Virus record (IMG/VR): IMGVR_UViG_3300031552_000007
Location: 1 to 48,281 of that record
Reading direction: 5' to 3' (one strand)
Origin: a virus
DNA length: 48,281 nucleotides
In this document: one piece after another, positions 1-8,491 of the stretch
How positions within the stretch are numbered: the stretch's first letter is position 1
Layout: each line of letters opens with the position of its first letter
The notes under the pieces: model-generated
What the model was told of the DNA's origin: nothing
What the model saw: the letters and a program-made list of their open reading frames with translations, nothing else
Database searches by the model: none
Position numbers and translations under genes: made by a program

Positions 1-127
1 GAATGAAATAATCAGGCTTGAGAAACTCAGCGCAGCAGAACAGGATTTCTTGAAAAAGAAAACTGATGCAGAACTCGAACAATCAAAAAATAGAGTCGAT
101 ATTGAAAAACAATCAGCGCAGGAAGCC
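1..127. repeat. Terminal overlap, copy 1 (circular closure)
   Basis: These 127 bases are identical to 48155-48281. Both copies lie in the same reading frame of the tape-measure gene, so joining them restores one uninterrupted gene. A 127-base overlap is what a k-mer assembler leaves on a circular or circularly permuted molecule. I read it as an assembly overlap, not a biological terminal repeat. Confidence 0.95.
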
Positions 128-988
128 TTTGAAGCATGGAATGCAGCGCATGAAAAAGAAATAGAGGCGGTCGAAAGCACCTATGAAACTCTCACTGACC
201 TTGCTTCTGATTTCTTCGATGCCCTTGCAGATATGTATGAACTCGATACAGAAAAACAGCTCGCCGCATTGGAGACGACAACGAATGCCAAGCTGGCAGA
301 CCTGCAGAAAAGAAAGAACGCCGAGCTTGAAGCCGCTGGATTACTGGAGCAGACAGAGATTGAAAGGCTTAAGTCTGAACTGGCAGAGGCGAAAAAGTCT
401 GGCGATAAAGAGAATATTGAGAAAGCCAAAGACGCCCTGGCTTCTGCTGAGATAGATCAGAAATACGCAGAGGAAGAGGCAAAGATCCAGGAAGAATCAA
501 AAAAGAAAGAAGCAGATATCAGATACAAGGGTGATCTGTCTGCCTGGAAACTGAGGCTCGCAGAGGCAATATATACGGCCCCGATGATGGCAATGAACGC
601 GTATAATTCAGCGGCCGCAATTCCGTATGTTGGGTGGCTTCTCGCCCCTGGTGCGGCCGCGGCCGCTCTTGCTATAGGGCTTCTTAATATAAGTAACGTC
701 AGGAAGGGGAAACCAGAAAAGCCTTCGTTCGCCACAGGTGGTATGGTTCTCGCCGGGAAGTCAGGAGGAACAGATGTCACGGTTGCTGAGAACGGGTCGA
801 ATGAGCTGTTGTTTAACGGAGGTGCTTCTGGTCGTCCTTTCCTCAGAGAGTTTGCCGTTGTCGTTGCTGACGAGATCCTCCGGAGAGGATTCCCGATCAG
901 GATTGTGAACCAGCTTGATGGAAAAGTCATTGCTGATAATACAGCGAGGTACTTCCGGAACAATGAGGTTGTATTCGAGCCGAGATAA
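1..988 (+). CDS. Tail tape-measure protein, C-terminal part (continues from 46062)
   Basis: This is the 3' third of the gene that starts at 46062; the frame is open from base 2 to the stop at 988. The first part is a long charged coiled coil rich in K, E and A. A hydrophobic segment follows at about 577-690 (alanine-rich, with PYVGWLLAPG). A C-terminal domain then carries TGGMVLAGKSGG and NELLFNGG, a Gly-rich end often seen in tape-measure proteins. Joined to the 5' part it gives about 1026 residues. Tape-measure proteins set tail length and help DNA pass into the cell. The ATG at 50 is internal and is not the real start. Confidence 0.9.
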   Translation, partial: NEIIRLEKLSAAEQDFLKKKTDAELEQSKNRVDIEKQSAQEAFEAWNAAHEKEIEAVESTYETLTDLASDFFDALADMYELDTEKQLAALETTTNAKLADLQKRKNAELEAAGLLEQTEIERLKSELAEAKKSGDKENIEKAKDALASAEIDQKYAEEEAKIQEESKKKEADIRYKGDLSAWKLRLAEAIYTAPMMAMNAYNSAAAIPYVGWLLAPGAAAAALAIGLLNISNVRKGKPEKPSFATGGMVLAGKSGGTDVTVAENGSNELLFNGGASGRPFLREFAVVVADEILRRGFPIRIVNQLDGKVIADNTARYFRNNEVVFEPR

Positions 989-1003
989 TGATATGGTGGT
1001 GGT

Positions 1004-1717
1004 ATGAAGTTTTTATTCGAGAACCTGATGGAAGACGCAACGCTCTCATGTTTTAATGAATCGCTTAATTATCCTCCGGATAATCTCAATCATGTTTTCC
1101 TGGAAAAAAGATATCAACCGCTCGCTTCTCTGACGGACACTATCACAGGAGAGTGGGATTCTGATGTGACAATCAGTGAATGGTTTGTCGGATTTCATAC
1201 CCTGTCTTCATATACTGTCCGACTGTATGACTATGACGCTATCGAGCTTTATTCCTTCACTGTCGCATCTCCGAATGACATTGATTTTGCTGAGTTTGAT
1301 GAAGTTGAGGATGTCCGGTATTTTGAAATGGATGTTGTATTCTCTGCTTCCCCGGCATACGTCGGGGGTCTTGGATGCGGTGTCTGTCTTGAGCTGACAG
1401 ACTTCGAAACAAACTATTCACTCCCGATTGATGATACATCAGATTTTGAGGAGTCTGCTTACGGGCAAACTTTACAATCTCCTCGCGGAACTCTGGACGA
1501 GTTTGATTTTGAGTTCAATGATAAAACTCTTGCCGTGAAGACTGAGTTTGTCACGGCATATAAAACTCTCAGGAAAGGGAAGCCGGTTTATGTAGCTTTC
1601 TTCAATGAGGACACGCGTGACATCGCTCCGCTTTATGCCAAGTTCACAAGGGCACCAGAGGTTGAAAAGAATTATCGCCGGTTTTATATCCGCGTAAGAA
1701 TGAAAGAGGCACGCTGA
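1004..1717 (+). CDS. Putative distal tail protein
   Basis: A 237-residue protein directly after the tape measure, where long-tailed phages place the distal tail or tail-tip protein. It is acidic and rich in aromatic residues and beta-strand-like stretches. A basic end (RRFYIRVRMKEAR) overlaps the next start by one base. I see no catalytic motif. The assignment rests on gene order and composition, so a baseplate role is inferred. Confidence 0.5.
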   Translation: MKFLFENLMEDATLSCFNESLNYPPDNLNHVFLEKRYQPLASLTDTITGEWDSDVTISEWFVGFHTLSSYTVRLYDYDAIELYSFTVASPNDIDFAEFDEVEDVRYFEMDVVFSASPAYVGGLGCGVCLELTDFETNYSLPIDDTSDFEESAYGQTLQSPRGTLDEFDFEFNDKTLAVKTEFVTAYKTLRKGKPVYVAFFNEDTRDIAPLYAKFTRAPEVEKNYRRFYIRVRMKEAR

Positions 1718-3111
1718 TGAGCATAGTACGAAGACAAGATCCTGAATCCGTTCCGTCTGAATCGGGGGGGATAACAGATACTTATACACGGCAGAACACA
1801 CAGATAGACCTGCTTTTCCTTCAGGCCCCGGGTGTTTATTTCAGGCTGACCGGAACTGATCAGGTTCCGAAAGGGCTGGTGTTCTCTATCGGTGCAACGG
1901 AATACGAGTGTACAGCTGCCGAATCAATCACAGGAACGCCGAGCAATTTTGTGAAGTTCTCTCCATCTATTGACGGTTCAACTGCTACGGCTGCCTATAT
2001 CAGCCTTTCCACTTTTAATTCAGACTTCTCATGGAATGATTCATATAATGGATACTATAACGGAGAAGGGCATCTTTGTATATGTGACGAATTTAAAGAA
2101 ACGGTTGACGGAAATATCTCTTCACCGAAGTTGACAACAGGAATAATCGGAAAGCATATCGGAGGGTCTGATGAATTCAACTCTGGGCAGAATGACAACT
2201 CAGGGGATTCTCTTTTACAGACAATCGGGGAAACACTCAGAACAGAAACGAAAAGCAATCTTTATAGCGTTGGGATCACGACTGATGAAGACCATGATTA
2301 TATCAGGAGAGCAACACGGCCATTAAGCCTGACTTCATCTTTGCAATGGTGGCACCTGGCTTATATAAATACAGGTTATACAAACCAGGGTGAATGTCGG
2401 ATTACGGCATATATTGATATCCCATCAATCGGTCGGTGGGTCGGGACTCTAGAAATCTCTTCAGGCGGCCTTGAAGGAGTAGAGCCGATAATCAGAGTAA
2501 TTAACTCGAGCAGGAATTATGCCCTTGCGAATTATCAGTATGAGCCGCAGTTCCGTGCCCTGTACCCGGCATCCGGAGCAGATACCGGAATCTATATTCA
2601 GGTCGGTGTGAAGTCTTCAGATACTGAAACCGGATCAATCGTTTATTATTTAAATGAGAATGCTGTTTTTTCTGATACTGTTCTCGGGTTTGTTCTTTAT
2701 ACCTCAGTCAGTGGGACAGCGGACGGGACGCCGACGTATTTGCCGGATGGGGCGACTTCGCCTGTGGCGGGTGTGACTGTATATGGGTTTGGAACTGGAG
2801 AGATTGTAATCTGGACGGGATCAGAGACTGTTACTTCTGGGAATGCTTATGCAGGTGATTTTTTTACAGGGTTTACTAATCAAATGTTTGATAGATATGC
2901 ATTATATGCACCAGCAACAACAGCTTCTCCTTCAAATATATATAATTTTACTGCACTAAAACCCGAAGCATCAGATAAGAAATCTATTGGTTATTCTTTT
3001 GACTCTATTTTTGTTATTATGGACGACAATGATGTAAACGATTTTGGATTTTTTAATGGTACATCTTTAATTACATTTTCATTACATAAAATAACAGGAA
3101 TCATGCTTTGA
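1717..3111 (+). CDS. Putative tail-tip/adhesin protein
   Basis: A 464-residue acidic, Ser/Thr/Gly/Tyr-rich protein with no recognised domain, lying between the distal tail candidate and the hub-like protein. Its composition (many short beta-like segments, aromatic residues, few Lys) fits a surface-exposed baseplate or receptor-binding part. The last 80 or so codons (from about 2870) are clearly AT-rich compared with the rest of the gene, as if the C-terminus had been replaced. The stop overlaps the TTG start of the next gene. Function is inferred from position only. Confidence 0.45.
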   Translation: MSIVRRQDPESVPSESGGITDTYTRQNTQIDLLFLQAPGVYFRLTGTDQVPKGLVFSIGATEYECTAAESITGTPSNFVKFSPSIDGSTATAAYISLSTFNSDFSWNDSYNGYYNGEGHLCICDEFKETVDGNISSPKLTTGIIGKHIGGSDEFNSGQNDNSGDSLLQTIGETLRTETKSNLYSVGITTDEDHDYIRRATRPLSLTSSLQWWHLAYINTGYTNQGECRITAYIDIPSIGRWVGTLEISSGGLEGVEPIIRVINSSRNYALANYQYEPQFRALYPASGADTGIYIQVGVKSSDTETGSIVYYLNENAVFSDTVLGFVLYTSVSGTADGTPTYLPDGATSPVAGVTVYGFGTGEIVIWTGSETVTSGNAYAGDFFTGFTNQMFDRYALYAPATTASPSNIYNFTALKPEASDKKSIGYSFDSIFVIMDDNDVNDFGFFNGTSLITFSLHKITGIML

Positions 3112-4949
3112 CAATCGCCGAACTCGCCCTTTACAAAAAAGCAACATTCTGGACAAACTCAGGATTTCCTTTCTGCTTTGAGACCCGCCCGGCTTTCCGG
3201 GTTTATGCTCCATACTGGCTCGAGTACTTTGACGCGCCTGATGATCAGATAACACTCAGGATCAAAGTCAACTCTGTTTCCCGTGACGGGGATCAGTACT
3301 ACACGGAAGTTGATAATCTCGCTGATTGCTACGCACAGGAGCAGTCTTTTTATTGGGATCAAGGGAGCCAGATTTTGACTGTACATTTTGAGCATGAGTA
3401 CAGACCGACGAATGCTGTTATGCTTTTCGGTGCCGTCTTCGGAGTGACAGATACAACCGTAAAATACTTTGATGATATTGAATATCTCCCTCTGATTTCA
3501 AAAGCTCCGACGTATACAAAACAAGCAGATTTTCAGAACTATGACAAGATGACTTTTGCGAACGGTACACTGGAACTCGTAGGCGACGGATATCTCATTG
3601 ATTCTCTTTTACAGTATCCATTGAAGGGAAACCAGGTCAACTTGCTTTATGGTGATGAAGACGATGATTATGACGACCTGATTGAAATGGATATTTTTTA
3701 TGTCGAGGATTTCAGCTCGACATTATCAAAGCTGACACTCGAACTTCAGGATCTCCGGAAAAGCCGGGAAATGGAAATCCCCGTTTCTGTTTTTTCCCCG
3801 GATGACTATTCTGATCTTGAGGAAGATTATTACAATAAAACTGTTCCTCTGATATATGGAGAGAATGAGGATGTCCCTTGTACGCCTGTGAACGGCTTGG
3901 AGACTGTAGGGTCAACAAGAACATACAGGGCGGGATTCCTACTCACCGAGAACCCGACGAATGTCATGGTTAAGATTGATGACGCCTGGGTCGCAAGAAC
4001 ACCTGAGAACATTGTACTTTCTTCAGGAACGTTTGATGTCCCGTCTGCAATCACAGATGAAGGCGCACCATATGAATGTAAATGTGACTGCACCGGAATC
4101 GCTGTAACATACGCCTCTGATATCATTAAAGATATCAACAGCCGGTTTCTCAACATCAGTTATATCTCATCATCCTATCTGACATCTGAATGGGCAACAG
4201 AAGAAAAACTTCTTGCTCCTATCGGGATGGTTATCAGCGAGAAGACAAAAATATTTGACCTGATTGCCGAGATACAAAAGGCATCCTCAGTCGGATTCGT
4301 TTATGAATTCGTATATGGCAAGAGAACAATACGGGTTGATAACCCGAACAGAACTCCGGTGAAGTATATCTACAATGTTGAGATCCTTAATATTGACGAA
4401 CTGCCTGTCGAGCCTGACTCGACATATTTGTATTCGAAAATCAATGTTAACTATGGGAAAAACTGGGAGGCTGATACAGATCTCCTTGTATATAATGATA
4501 CTTATGAGGATGAAGTCAGCGCACAGCATCAGACAAAAAAAGAGTTTGAGATCCAGACTTATCTTAACTCTGAAACAGAAGCACAGGGCCGCGCTGATAT
4601 TGATGCTGAGAACTTTTCACAGCTCCGGCCTATCTCTCCGTTGAAATTGATGGGGAGAGACTTTTTTGATCTCAGGCAGTATGATATTGTCACAGTTGAG
4701 TTAACACCTGGGTTTGTTGATGCTGATGCCGGGACGGTAATAGGGCGGCAGTATTACGGAGTTGTCCGCGGACAAGTTGTGAAGATCAAACCTGACTTTA
4801 AAACAGGTGTGAATGAAGTCAGCATCAGGGTTCGTCCCTGGTCTGATATCTTCAACGGTTATCATCCGAAGCTGTTCTGTATCGAAGATTCCCTCGGTGG
4901 ATATCTGGAAGACGCTTCTGGAAATTGCCTGCAGGCAGTAAATGAATAA
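3108..4949 (+). CDS. Putative tail hub / tail-tip protein
   Basis: A 613-residue protein. The likely start is a TTG at 3108 that overlaps the preceding stop (TTGA), preceded by a weak AGGAA. Its size, position after the distal tail genes, a YVEDF-type segment at about residues 200-210 and a long acidic beta-rich middle are compatible with central hub proteins of siphovirus tail tips. The end (SLGGYLEDASGNCLQ) resembles a small surface tag. No enzyme motif was found. Two other genes here also start with TTG or GTG inside the upstream stop, suggesting translational coupling through the late operon. Confidence 0.5.
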   Translation: MTIAELALYKKATFWTNSGFPFCFETRPAFRVYAPYWLEYFDAPDDQITLRIKVNSVSRDGDQYYTEVDNLADCYAQEQSFYWDQGSQILTVHFEHEYRPTNAVMLFGAVFGVTDTTVKYFDDIEYLPLISKAPTYTKQADFQNYDKMTFANGTLELVGDGYLIDSLLQYPLKGNQVNLLYGDEDDDYDDLIEMDIFYVEDFSSTLSKLTLELQDLRKSREMEIPVSVFSPDDYSDLEEDYYNKTVPLIYGENEDVPCTPVNGLETVGSTRTYRAGFLLTENPTNVMVKIDDAWVARTPENIVLSSGTFDVPSAITDEGAPYECKCDCTGIAVTYASDIIKDINSRFLNISYISSSYLTSEWATEEKLLAPIGMVISEKTKIFDLIAEIQKASSVGFVYEFVYGKRTIRVDNPNRTPVKYIYNVEILNIDELPVEPDSTYLYSKINVNYGKNWEADTDLLVYNDTYEDEVSAQHQTKKEFEIQTYLNSETEAQGRADIDAENFSQLRPISPLKLMGRDFFDLRQYDIVTVELTPGFVDADAGTVIGRQYYGVVRGQVVKIKPDFKTGVNEVSIRVRPWSDIFNGYHPKLFCIEDSLGGYLEDASGNCLQAVNE

Positions 4950-4960
4950 AGGAGAAGCCT

Positions 4961-5692
4961 ATGGCACAGATAGATGATTATACAAAAATAACCTCACCGG
5001 ATTCAAACTGCCTGCTTTATATCATGAAAACAGACGGGACACCGCTGGCAAACATTGACAGATACATCGAATGGGATGACCTTATCACAGCTATTCAGAA
5101 TGCCGGGTTCCCGCCGCCTGTCGGCAAGATAGTTTTCCAGGAACCGTTTGAAGACACCCCAGATGATCTGTATTCAGGCACAACATGGAGAAACGTATCC
5201 GAAAAAGCGTGGGGATATGAGTTATCTGTTTCCGGGTGGGTTGCACGTGTTGATGTTCACGCTTGGTCAGAAGCAGATTATGCGGCGACTGACACTGTTT
5301 CCGGAGGAACGTATGATGGAGAAACAGTCAATACCGTTTTTAATCCGGAAGGGAAGTTCTTTTCCGTTGAAGGTACAAGAGATTCAGGCGTAACAGCGAA
5401 AGCGTTCGAGACTGGATTTGACACTGATGCAATACAGAGAATAATCGGGTCTTTCATTAGTCTGGCAGGAGCATACGATTCTGGAGCCGCTGCTTTGATT
5501 GATGGAGAGGGGGCTTTTACAACGACAAATAATGGGGAAAGTAATTCTGATACCCCATCAGGGTCTCATAACAATCAGCAATTTATTGAATTTGATTCCG
5601 CTGATTCAGTGAGCCCAAACGCTGCAAAAACAAACGATTATGAGACAAGGCCGGAATATTTTACAGTCCGCGCATGGATAAGGGAGAGTTAA
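4961..5692 (+). CDS. Tail fibre / collar-like protein
   Basis: A 243-residue protein with a good GGAGAA site before the ATG. The C-terminus (AAKTNDYETRPEYFTVRAWIRES) has the pattern of phage tail-collar fibre tips, where an N-x-x-x-RP-x-x-x-x-V segment precedes a short hydrophobic end. A Ser/Asn/Gly-rich stretch (about residues 185-215) is the likely exposed loop. The N-terminus would attach to the tail tip. The following gene looks like a fibre chaperone, which supports the call. Host range probably depends on this protein; that is inference. Confidence 0.6.
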   Translation: MAQIDDYTKITSPDSNCLLYIMKTDGTPLANIDRYIEWDDLITAIQNAGFPPPVGKIVFQEPFEDTPDDLYSGTTWRNVSEKAWGYELSVSGWVARVDVHAWSEADYAATDTVSGGTYDGETVNTVFNPEGKFFSVEGTRDSGVTAKAFETGFDTDAIQRIIGSFISLAGAYDSGAAALIDGEGAFTTTNNGESNSDTPSGSHNNQQFIEFDSADSVSPNAAKTNDYETRPEYFTVRAWIRES

Positions 5693-5693
5693 T

Positions 5694-6263
5694 ATGCAGT
5701 ACATACAGACCGAAAAAAACAAGGTCAAAGATATTTTCTGCGGTCCTTCAGTTCCAAAAGGTATGAAGGAAGTTCCAAAGAATCATCAATTCCGTATCGG
5801 AGATGATGTCCGGTTTTTCAAGAAAGACGGAAAGCGGATGACACCGGAAGAGGCTGTCAAAGCTGGACTCATTAAGATCGGGGAAAATCAAAAAGCAGTT
5901 TGGAATAATGGACAGTACAAGGTTATTGATGACTATACCGAAAAAGAGTACTGGAACAAGAAAACAGGGGAACAGGTTAAACTCAAACTTGGAGAAACTC
6001 CCGGAAAAGAATTGACAGACATAAAGAAACCGGACCCGGCAATGAAATGGGAAAAAGATGAATGGATCCTTCCTGATGATATTATGGCCATTCGTATCCG
6101 GGAAAAAAGAGACAACCTGTTGTTAAAAACTGATTATCTTCTTATGCCGGATTATCCTTTGAAAGAAAAAAAGGAATGGGAAGAGTACAGGCAATCACTC
6201 AGGGATATCCCACAGCAGACCGGGTTCCCTGGAATAGTCAGATGGCCGGAGGTTCCACAATGA
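5694..6263 (+). CDS. Tail fibre assembly-like protein
   Basis: A 189-residue, Lys-rich protein directly after the fibre gene. The last third has the layout seen in phage fibre-assembly proteins: a helix (RIREKRDNLLLKTDYLLMPDYPL), then WEEYRQSLRDIPQ, then a short end with RWPEVP. Such proteins help fold or attach fibres. The N-terminal part contains repeated W/Y/N segments that are less clear. The stop overlaps the next start by 4 bases. Confidence 0.6.
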   Translation: MQYIQTEKNKVKDIFCGPSVPKGMKEVPKNHQFRIGDDVRFFKKDGKRMTPEEAVKAGLIKIGENQKAVWNNGQYKVIDDYTEKEYWNKKTGEQVKLKLGETPGKELTDIKKPDPAMKWEKDEWILPDDIMAIRIREKRDNLLLKTDYLLMPDYPLKEKKEWEEYRQSLRDIPQQTGFPGIVRWPEVPQ

Positions 6264-6511
6264 ATTGGGGTGTACTGATTGCTGGCGGTGGTCTTGTATT
6301 GGCGACGTTAGGTTTTCTTTTCCCTATTGTTTTACGCACGGGAAAAACAGAACAGAGGGTGGACGAATTGGAAAAAGATGTGAAATCTGCACATGATAAT
6401 ATCAGGAAAGTTGAAGGCAAAATATCAGACCTTAGAGTTTTGATGGAGCGTGTTGATACGAACACACAAAACATTAAAGAGACAGTTGATAAGTTGGAGA
6501 AGAAAAAATGA
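6260..6511 (+). CDS. Small membrane-anchored coiled-coil protein (lysis-region)
   Basis: An 83-residue protein. The ATG at 6260 overlaps the upstream stop, and this start puts one transmembrane helix at residues 5-24 (LIAGGGLVLATLGFLFPIVL). The rest is a soluble charged heptad-like coil up to KLEKKK. This layout fits a holin accessory or an inner-membrane spanin-like protein. Its position ahead of the peptidase and two more small membrane proteins makes a lysis role likely but unproved. Confidence 0.55.
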   Translation: MNWGVLIAGGGLVLATLGFLFPIVLRTGKTEQRVDELEKDVKSAHDNIRKVEGKISDLRVLMERVDTNTQNIKETVDKLEKKK

Positions 6512-7131
6512 TAACAGGTGCAAAATACTGGGAACCGCGTGGTGTGTCTTATTACATTCAGACAAACAATGCGATTGAAAGTATTCTGAAAAAACAGATT
6601 GCAATTTTAAAGAGCGGCAATAAAATAGAATGGTTGGAATCTTGTGCTGTCGAAGCCGGGTCAGCCTGCGCCGCTTCTATGGGTCACGATATTACTGTCT
6701 CAATGCCTGGCGGCGGCGTAATTCAAGCCGGAGACGCCTGTACTATATGGGCGAATGATCCAAAAAACTATAAAAAGCTCACTGCGGCGCGTGACATAAA
6801 TCCTGACCTGTGGATGGGAAATGAAATTCCGCAATGGCTGCCGGTTATATTCAAAGAAGTCATTGGCGTTCATACACAATATGAAACTGGCCTTTCCTGG
6901 AAAAGACTGGTAACATTTATTACAGGATGTCATGCTGTTGAGCTTCATATAATTTCCCCAGGACATTACATCGCGGCCCTTGCATATGATGACAAGACAG
7001 AGGAAATTATATATAATGATTCATGGCCGTCAAGAAAGGGCCTGAGAAATAAAGGATTTCATGAACGGCTCTGCCGGGATGAATATGAAAGTGAATTCCA
7101 CAAGCATGGAATTGTTTTTTTTGGAGACTAA
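6508..7131 (+). CDS. C39-like cysteine peptidase, candidate endolysin
   Basis: A 207-residue protein that starts on an ATGA overlap. The pattern is of a papain-fold C39-like peptidase: Cys46 in ESCAVEAG, His153 in SPGHYIAAL, and an Asn/Asp pair (N170, D171) in IIYNDSWP. This family cleaves peptide bonds, and phages use it against peptidoglycan cross-links. It has no signal peptide, so export would need a holin. Flanking small membrane proteins support a lysis cassette. A structural or tail-associated peptidase is the alternative. Confidence 0.6.
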   Translation: MITGAKYWEPRGVSYYIQTNNAIESILKKQIAILKSGNKIEWLESCAVEAGSACAASMGHDITVSMPGGGVIQAGDACTIWANDPKNYKKLTAARDINPDLWMGNEIPQWLPVIFKEVIGVHTQYETGLSWKRLVTFITGCHAVELHIISPGHYIAALAYDDKTEEIIYNDSWPSRKGLRNKGFHERLCRDEYESEFHKHGIVFFGD

Positions 7132-7132
7132 T

Positions 7133-7357
7133 ATGGCCTTTCAATCAGCAGTTGTTTTCATAGGGGAGAAACTTGATGCTATCTTTAGGCTCATGGTGAA
7201 ATTCGATGGATTCCAGGAAACGTTTTGGAGTCTGTTTTTTATTCTAGGCGGGTTTGTTTTTTTTGTTACAACTTTTTGTGTCGTGAGGGATTTCATGTTA
7301 ACCGCGAAAGTTCAGACAAGAGAACAGGCAGCTCGTGAGATAAGGAAGATTGCATGA
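7133..7357 (+). CDS. Small membrane protein, holin candidate
   Basis: A 74-residue protein; the ATG at 7133 lies one base after the peptidase stop. A short amphipathic N-terminus precedes one strong transmembrane helix (FWSLFFILGGFVFFVTTFCVV), followed by a basic tail (REQAAREIRK). One helix with a charged tail fits a class III-type holin or antiholin. No sequence motif decides between these. Confidence 0.5.
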   Translation: MAFQSAVVFIGEKLDAIFRLMVKFDGFQETFWSLFFILGGFVFFVTTFCVVRDFMLTAKVQTREQAAREIRKIA

Positions 7358-7566
7358 AAGCAAAGACAATAACAATGTTCGCACAGATAACAGGAGCCGT
7401 GTGGATTGCCGGATGTTCTCTCCTGAAGTTTATCCGCGTTCCGGAATATATCGAAATCAAAGATGTTATTATTTCAGGTGTCGGGATTGTCGCCTGTTTC
7501 TTTCCGGTGACAATATCGGTTATTCTGGATAAAATTAAGGATATCAAAATCGGGGAGGGAAAATGA
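7354..7566 (+). CDS. Two-helix membrane protein, holin candidate
   Basis: A 70-residue protein starting on an ATGA overlap. Two hydrophobic stretches (ITMFAQITGAVWIAGCSLL and VIISGVGIVACFFPVTISVIL) are joined by a short charged loop and end in a basic tail. Two helices with a basic C-terminus match class II holin topology. It and the 7133 product could form a holin/antiholin pair; that is inferred from position. Confidence 0.5.
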   Translation: MKAKTITMFAQITGAVWIAGCSLLKFIRVPEYIEIKDVIISGVGIVACFFPVTISVILDKIKDIKIGEGK

Positions 7567-7964
7567 ATGTCAAATGGAAAATCGGTATTATTGCTGGTGT
7601 TGCTCTTGTGTGTTTCGTCGGCGGTTGTTGCACAGGATACTTCCCCCAGCACAGAAAGCGAATTGCCGCAGAATCTCAGCTCGATGAGTACAGACGATCT
7701 ATGGAATTATGCATTGACTTTGCTGGACGAAATGTCGATCAACTCAGAGAATATCAACAGCGAATTGACGAACTTATCCGAATTGAATCTGACAGAGATA
7801 GAGAAATTGAGGATCTTAAGCGAATTGGGATTGAGCGAAGACGAAGCATTGAGATACTTAAAAACGAGAATGAATCTCTCAGAACAGGAATGGCAGAACT
7901 TTCTCGAATACTGGCAGAACTTAAAAGCCGGTACGATTCCGAGTCACGAGCTGAAGGTTCATAA
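7563..7964 (+). CDS. Spanin-like coiled-coil protein, overlapping frame 1
   Basis: A 133-residue ORF whose ATG overlaps the upstream TGA (ATGA). It has an N-terminal hydrophobic helix (IGIIAGVALVCFVGGCC) and a long charged coiled coil, matching inner-membrane spanins. The stretch VGGC could instead be a lipobox. It is wholly contained, in another frame, in the 7567-8037 ORF. The ribosome site (GGGGAGGG at 7552-7559) sits closer to this start than is ideal. Both frames give plausible membrane proteins, so both may be used. Confidence 0.55.
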   Translation: MNVKWKIGIIAGVALVCFVGGCCTGYFPQHRKRIAAESQLDEYRRSMELCIDFAGRNVDQLREYQQRIDELIRIESDRDREIEDLKRIGIERRRSIEILKNENESLRTGMAELSRILAELKSRYDSESRAEGS

Positions 7965-8037
7965 AGCATGGAGGACTACCGCCATCGGTGAGGCCCTCCT
8001 TATTATCGGGATGATTATTGCTTTGATTCTTTTATAG
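7567..8037 (+). CDS. Exported protein with C-terminal membrane helix, overlapping frame 2
   Basis: A 156-residue ORF starting four bases after the previous one, at ideal spacing from the same ribosome site. It has a signal-peptide-like start (SVLLLVLLLCVSSAVVAQ), an acidic Asn/Ser/Leu-rich helical middle and a C-terminal transmembrane helix (EALLIIGMIIALILL). N-terminal export plus a C-terminal anchor resembles unimolecular spanins, but the lipobox is poor (LLLC). All 402 bases of the 7563 ORF lie inside it. Its end overlaps the convergent gene at 8032 by 6 bases. Confidence 0.6.
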   Translation: MSNGKSVLLLVLLLCVSSAVVAQDTSPSTESELPQNLSSMSTDDLWNYALTLLDEMSINSENINSELTNLSELNLTEIEKLRILSELGLSEDEALRYLKTRMNLSEQEWQNFLEYWQNLKAGTIPSHELKVHKAWRTTAIGEALLIIGMIIALILL

Positions 8038-8298
8038 ACTTGCCCAGAAGACAATATGAAACCACCCGTCTTTCATGTCTATGATATCGATTAACATGAA
8101 AGTATCAACAGGGGTCTCCGGGTCTTTTATCCTCTGTTCTTTGATTTCGATCTCTGCTCCCTGGTTCGCTGCATTCGCGCATTTCCTGTAATGTTCAATC
8201 AGGTCAACATCAACCATGATGTCATGGATACATTTTGCGGGGAACCTTTCCCCGGCGATCTCTTTATATTCTCTTTTGCCTTGTTTGCTGATCATCAT
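8032..8298 (-). CDS. Small conserved-looking protein, last gene of the early block
   Basis: An 88-residue protein behind a strong AAGGAG site. It starts MMISKQGKREYKEIAGERF, which looks like a short beta/alpha N-terminus, and ends with hydrophobic WFHIVFWASL. I do not recognise a family. It is the promoter-distal gene of the minus-strand block and overlaps the plus-strand lysis gene by 6 bases, so the two transcripts converge head-on without a spacer. Confidence 0.55.
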   Translation of the reverse strand: MMISKQGKREYKEIAGERFPAKCIHDIMVDVDLIEHYRKCANAANQGAEIEIKEQRIKDPETPVDTFMLIDIIDMKDGWFHIVFWASL

Positions 8299-8381
8299 AT
8301 TCTCCTTGTAGAAAATTGCCGGGATAACCCGCCCGGCGCGGGATTAACAGAAAGCGTTTTTTTACCAGGGCACCTCCTTTC

Positions 8382-8459
8382 TTATATAAGATAAGCCGCT
8401 GCAAGAGCAGCAATACAACAAACCGAAAGAACGATGGATACTATTATTAGCATTTTCAT
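8382..8459 (-). CDS. 25-residue membrane peptide
   Basis: A very short ORF that reads as MKMLIIVSIVLSVCCIAALAAAYLI, shown here only as a composition note: nearly all hydrophobic, with two Cys in the middle. It has a clear GGAGG site at about 8 bases. One membrane helix covers the whole peptide. It could be a small toxin-like or regulatory membrane peptide, or a lipoprotein remnant. Function unknown. Confidence 0.5.
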   Translation of the reverse strand: MKMLIIVSIVLSVCCIAALAAAYLI

Positions 8460-8491
8460 AACACTACCTCCGCATTTCCTTTGTATAAAAA

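Noticed and set aside
1-127. 127-bp end repeat as true phage terminal redundancy
   Set aside because: The exact 127 bases inside a coding sequence match a common assembly k-mer size. Fixed terminal repeats usually lie between genes.
50-988. Separate gene starting at 50
   Set aside because: The frame is open to base 2 and continues the tape-measure gene from the other end of the window.
8299-8381. Coding sequence after AGGAGG at about 8373-8378
   Set aside because: The frames that follow close at once. The stretch holds a GC-rich hairpin instead.
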